NCBI RefSeq assembly: GCF_014529535.1
Contig: NW_023503372.1
Location: forward strand, 934,075-998,074
Length of the DNA stretch: 64,000 nt
Source: Bradysia coprophila
Taxonomy: Eukaryota > Arthropoda > Insecta > Diptera > Sciaridae
Direction: 5' to 3'
In this document: positions 59,966 to 64,000 of the stretch, piece by piece
Numbering within the stretch: position 1 is the first letter of the stretch
Layout: every line of letters starts with the position of its first letter
Notes under the pieces: model-generated
Seen by the model: only the letters and a program-made list of their open reading frames with translations
The model's database searches: none
What the model was told of the DNA's origin: nothing
Program-made: the position numbers and the translations under genes

Positions 59966-60441
59966 GATGTAAAATTATGATAGAGACTATTTGCACTGAC
60001 GTCAGACTGTCATGACATATTTTTAATTCCTTTTGCAGACTTTTATTCGGAATAGCATTTTGATATGTCCAACGCACTTCAAGCAAAAGTGATCATAGTC
60101 GACAGCTGCCAAATAGTGTCCTATTTTGTGTGAAATGGTTTTTTACAGTGTTTTACAGTTGTGTGACACACTGCCAAGTTTCAGTACCCTATTTAGAGTA
60201 CCATTCATGCTTGAAGTGAATCACATTGCAGTGTTTCAAAAATCCGAAAAAACGGCGAGAGTAAAGTGTCAAGGGAAAATGACCATTTTTCGTGATTCTT
60301 TTTTTGTTGTGTAAGGAATAGATGGGAGTATCACGTCACTGGCCCAAAGTCCATGAGTTGAAAGGTTTAAGTGCCCATATTTCATCGCATATGCATCAAA
60401 ACCTTATAAGACACTATTTGGCCCAATAGCACATAAAAATA

Positions 60442-60590
60442 CCTTTCAAATGATACCCCACACGACCATGTACGTTTTATGTACCTCAAGAAATTTCTGT
60501 TAGAACATATGTTTACATATGTTTACCTTTCTAATGACACCCCACACGACCCTGTACGGCTCGTGTAACTGGAGAAATTTTTGTAAGAAA
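60442..60590. repeat. Two diverged tandem units (CCCCACACGACC)
   Basis: CCTTTCAAATGATACCCCACACGACCATGTACG... at 60442-60505 is repeated as CCTTTCTAATGACACCCCACACGACCCTGTACG... at 60527-60590, each ending AGAAATTT(C/T)TGT(T/A)AGAA. About 20 bp lies between them. Likely a fragment of an interspersed repeat with internal tandem structure. Confidence 0.6.
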
Positions 60591-60825
60591 AGTGAAAGTT
60601 TTTGGTTTTTTATCACCTTTTACCAGCCATACAAGCTTCGAAGATTTTTTTTGAAAGTTGTTTTGGCTTCTAGGGTCGAAGTCCTTTCTAGGTACATATA
60701 AAGAAGTCCACTGGAAAATGCGTCCGATTTCGGGAGGCTGTTTTTGAGAAGAATCCCTCTGGATGATTTTGAGAGGATCTGATTTCACGTTCTTCCGGCC
60801 ACATAGTTTCTTGTAGTGAAATTAT

Positions 60826-62900
60826 ACCTAATCCTAATAGATTAGACGTGGTTTGAAGTGGACATTCTCTTTTATTTCTAATTGCTGGTGCTTTCATTTT
60901 TTACCTATCTGTGGTACATTTGATCACAAAAAATAAACAAATTAACTGATAAAAAAAATCAGTATTACGTCAGGGCTGCGTACGTAGATATGATTATAAT
61001 TTTGTTGAGGAAAAATATTTGATTAATTGGCTGTCCCTAGAGCTGATTAAAGAAATTACTCTTGACGATGAAAGATGAATCTTCAATACTTCAATACAGT
61101 AGCCCAAAGACTTCTTCAACAGTTTGGCTGAATATCAATTCTGGAGGATAATGATTGAGTTCTGTCGACACGTAGTAAAATTTAACCTGTTTCAGACGGC
61201 AAGTATTATGACCAGTATTATTATCGAGTCTATGACTTCCATCGATCAAAGTATTTTTGATCGGTTGATTTCAAATCTTGTGCTTCAATTTTGTTAGCAA
61301 GTATTTTTCTATATAAAGGACCATATTACCCAGAGCTTGTCATTATTTTTGTTGTCGTTATCGATAACAGATGAATAGCCATTATGTTAGTTAAGATATT
61401 AATGGTATTCAACGACCTTTAGTGATTCGATGACGACAGATGACCAATATATTATCCGTATTGAAATTGGTACTTCTTTTGATCATCTTTTGAACTTAAT
61501 TCAAAACGGAACTTCATCAAGAGTATAAGCATCTGAACTTCATCAAACTGATTTATTAAATCATTAAGTTGAACATCGAACATGCATATTCATCTCCTTC
61601 CGATGTCAGGAACAGAGGTCATTACTTTTACAATGCATTTTGCTATTTATGATTTCATTTACCTAAATCTAATCGCTAGTCGCCTCTATCGATAACAAAT
61701 GGTATAAGCCTGCAAAACATCTTCAGGGCCGAGCTGTTTCAAGAGCTTCGTTTTTTTATTCTCTGAGTGATAATGAGCTTAGAGAATTACTATTGTATTT
61801 ACACTCTCTTCAAATCATAAGTGCTCCTTGCAGCATTACCTAATCTTTTATTGATTAGACATGATGTGAAGTGGATGAAGTGGATGAATGGACTGTAGTA
61901 CATGATCTTTCATTTTTCTTTGTTGGTGCTTTGATTTTTTTACCTGTACGGTACATTTGATCTCTTGGTCTCGATAATTACCAACTTAAACCGATAAAAT
62001 TCAAATCAAAGGTAATAGCATTGTTTTGCTGACGGAATTGCGGTGATAAAGTATATTGATGGGAGAATCCATTTCATTTTAGTATTAAAAGCCTTATTTG
62101 ATTGATTGCGCTCGGTGTCTAGACGATCTGATAAATATTTTTCATGAATGAAAATTTGGATCTCCAGTGAATGGAGAACTTTTTATCAGATTTTTATGTT
62201 TAAAGAAGGTACATTTTCCACACTCTTTTTGAGAACCTCTAGTAGCAGATGAACTACTAATTTATAAGCAAACGAACCGTAAGCACTCTTTTCAAATAAG
62301 GCGTTACCAGAAACCTTAGCGGAAAACTTATGAAATCTCGCTTCAAGTGCTCTGTTTTGGTGATCCACCAAGTATTGCAAAATAAAGAAAAATTAGCGTA
62401 ACAAAGAATATGTTGAAGTTCGAACAGTTGTGTGGCTCCTGACGTTGTTCTTTCACAATTAATTATTTTTTTTTTCAATCTACTACTTCCATTGATATAA
62501 TCGTTTGCTAGAGTGATTTCAACATTGGTTTAATATAAATCACAATTCCGAATAATGCAAAGGATTTCACATGCTGATGGCTTCATAGGATGTGCTTAAT
62601 CTTAACTTTTACCGATCACTTTGACATAGTATGGCCCCATCACCTCATCCTTTATTCTTATAATCTCTGTTGATAACAGATGATATAACTGTCCGTAAAC
62701 GGTTAAGTGAATCGTTCCATCATCGTTTAGTACCTTGAGATTTCAGGAGTGAGATGCAAGGGACAGTTCATTTATAACCGATCGCTCAATGGGTAGTGTA
62801 GCATGACAACAGATTTTTGAAAAATAATTTCTTGAATTTTCTTGATTTGCTTGATATGTTTCTAGAGCTTCTCGGAAAGAATTTTCAATTCGTAAAATAA
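60826..62900. repeat. Ancient direct duplication, units about 1-1.3 kb apart
   Basis: The segment at 60826-60960 (GATTAGAC..TG..TGAAGTGGA, GCTGGTGCTTTCATTTTTTACC, GGTACATTTGATC, TTAACTGATAAAA) recurs in order at 61848-62000 (GATTAGACATGATGTGAAGTGGA, GTTGGTGCTTTGATTTTTTTACC, GGTACATTTGATC, TTAAACCGATAAAA). The word CGATAACAGATGA (61365) recurs as TGATAACAGATGA (62669) with similar surroundings. Probably two decayed copies of one mobile element, without recognisable coding sequence. Confidence 0.5.
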
Positions 62901-62918
62901 ATTATCAAAAAATTCACC

Positions 62919-63159
62919 TACAGTCAATCCCAGCCAAATTTGTGACGCAATTTGCTTCAGCTGTTTTTCAGCTGGTCCAGGTCCACTCATACAACTTCAC
63001 TGCCCTATACGCATTTACACGACTGTATATCAGTTTATAAATGTTTATACCAGTTTATACGCGCATGGTAGTGGTATAGGGCAGTGAGATTGTACGAGTG
63101 GCCCAGCTGAATGCATTGCGTCACAAATTTGATAGGGGTTAAACTCGAGGTTAACTGTA
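62919..63159. mobile_element. Mariner-type MITE with TA duplication (237 bp)
   Basis: The element 62921-63157 is flanked by TA. Left: CAGTCAATCCC, AAATTTGTGACGCAAT, TTCAGCTGTTTTTCAGCTGG. Right, inverted: CAGCTGAATGCATTGCGTCACAAATTT and GGTTAACTG at the end. The inner arms include CACTGCCCTATAC / GTATAGGGCAGTG. No coding capacity. Related to 56164-56393 by the CAGCTGTTTTTCAGCTG core. Confidence 0.8.
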
Positions 63160-63430
63160 AATTCAACGATTTTTCCCCCCAAAAAACAAGCTTTGCAGGA
63201 AAGGAAGTTGAATCATAATTTGTTAGTTTTTAGAGTCTGTTTGATTTTGATGTGATGTATAATCTTTACTGTTCTTTCAAACTTTACCTTCTGCGATTCA
63301 AGCTTTATGAACGACCCCATTTGAGAGGCATGTTGTTAAAACCATTATTATCATATCAAAATTGTCAAGTATCTTCTATACGTACTTACGATGTGAGTAC
63401 ATTGAAGATATTCGGCGCTTATCTTTCGCG

Positions 63431-63466
63431 TATAAAAACCGTTTCCATCGTTGCAGGAGGTCAATC
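63431..63466 (+). promoter_or_regulatory. TATA box and initiator of the secreted-protein gene
   Basis: TATAAAA at 63431-63437 is followed 30 bp on by TCAATC (63461-63466), close to the arthropod initiator TCA(G/A)TY. The start codon is 17-23 bp further. The spacing is what a focused TATA/Inr promoter needs. Confidence 0.6.
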
Positions 63467-63483
63467 ACAGAGAAAATTTTGAA

Positions 63484-64000
63484 ATGTTCGTTAAGACATT
63501 AGCCGCGCTTCTTCTCGTCTTCAGTTTCTGTATCAATATTTCGCAATGTCGAAATATGGATGATGAACTAATTATTCGTTTCTACACTGGGTGAGTGTGG
63601 GATGTAAAGCGATCATAATGTGCTTGATGCGATTTTTCCTTGTAATTTTCCGTAGTGCTTTGAATTTTCATATTATATTTGACGGCGCTCTGACTCTAAC
63701 TGTCGGATGTCATCGACGTTTTGTGGACGATTTTATCATGTTATCGACAATAACAAACAATAAACTAACTCTAACGTTATTCGGGCTATTTCAACCGGCT
63801 TGTTCGAACAAGAGATTTCATTTCAATATTTCGGAAATACTTTGATCAAAAGAAGTAATAGATTCGATAACTGTTCTAATGACATGCTTGCCATCTGAGA
63901 AAGTTTTCGCCGCATTATTATCGTTCTGAAGGAACGCCGGACTAACATTTCACTTTTTTTTGAAAACTAGACCCGACCGATGGCAACTCTACAACGTTCG
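63484..64000 (+). CDS. Secreted protein, N-terminal part (possibly lipase-like)
   Basis: Exon 1 is 63484-63590 and exon 2 starts at 63971 after a 380-bp intron (GTGAGT...TAG); the gene runs off the window. Exon 1 encodes a clear signal peptide (MFVKTLAALLLVFSFC, then a polar NISQC) and RNMDDELIIRFYTG. Exon 2 continues in phase PDRWQLYNV. The IIRFYTG opening resembles the first beta-strand of insect neutral lipase/phospholipase A1-like proteins, but too little is present to be sure. The start is supported by a TATA/initiator just upstream. Confidence 0.55.

Overview
The window is eukaryotic nuclear DNA and almost certainly insect. It is AT-rich, most introns are 60-90 bp with GT-AG borders, intergenic stretches are long and low in complexity, and several small DNA-transposon derivatives are present. 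The main gene is an ortholog of the Trithorax-group chromatin remodeller Kismet (CHD6-9 class). Gene style and the Kismet and CIB sequences suggest a fly, perhaps a lower dipteran; I cannot name the species.

Layout. 62-746: a terminal-inverted-repeat element. 1374-1806 (-): a two-exon MIF-family gene. 3815-5760 (+): a five-exon RNase P/MRP subunit gene (Rpp30), divergent from MIF. 5.9-28.8 kb: no confident coding gene. This stretch holds a long near-perfect palindrome (6382-6770), degenerate word-repeat loci, foldback elements and AT-rich spacer. It probably includes the kismet promoter and first leader exon(s), whose position is uncertain. 28769-51653 (+): kismet, with one leader exon and 19 coding exons that I joined with consistent reading phase into 4,929 codons plus a stop. 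51.7-57.3 kb: kismet 3' UTR, perhaps long, then spacer with a mariner-type MITE. 57280-59006 (+): a five-exon calcium- and integrin-binding (CIB/CIB2) gene with a hAT-type MITE in its first intron. 59.0-63.4 kb: repeat-rich spacer. 63484-end (+): the first one and a half exons of a gene for a secreted protein, possibly lipase-like.

The genes are housekeeping or developmental and do not form an operon or a shared pathway: tautomerase/cytokine-like (MIF), tRNA/rRNA processing (Rpp30), chromatin remodelling (Kismet), calcium sensing (CIB). The least ordinary sequence is non-coding. It includes the 176-bp-arm palindrome, which has the architecture of a hairpin-RNA (endo-siRNA) locus or a fresh inverted duplication; several MITE families, some with intact target-site duplications; and a GC-AG intron inside kismet. 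No CRISPR array, rRNA or tRNA gene was recognised.
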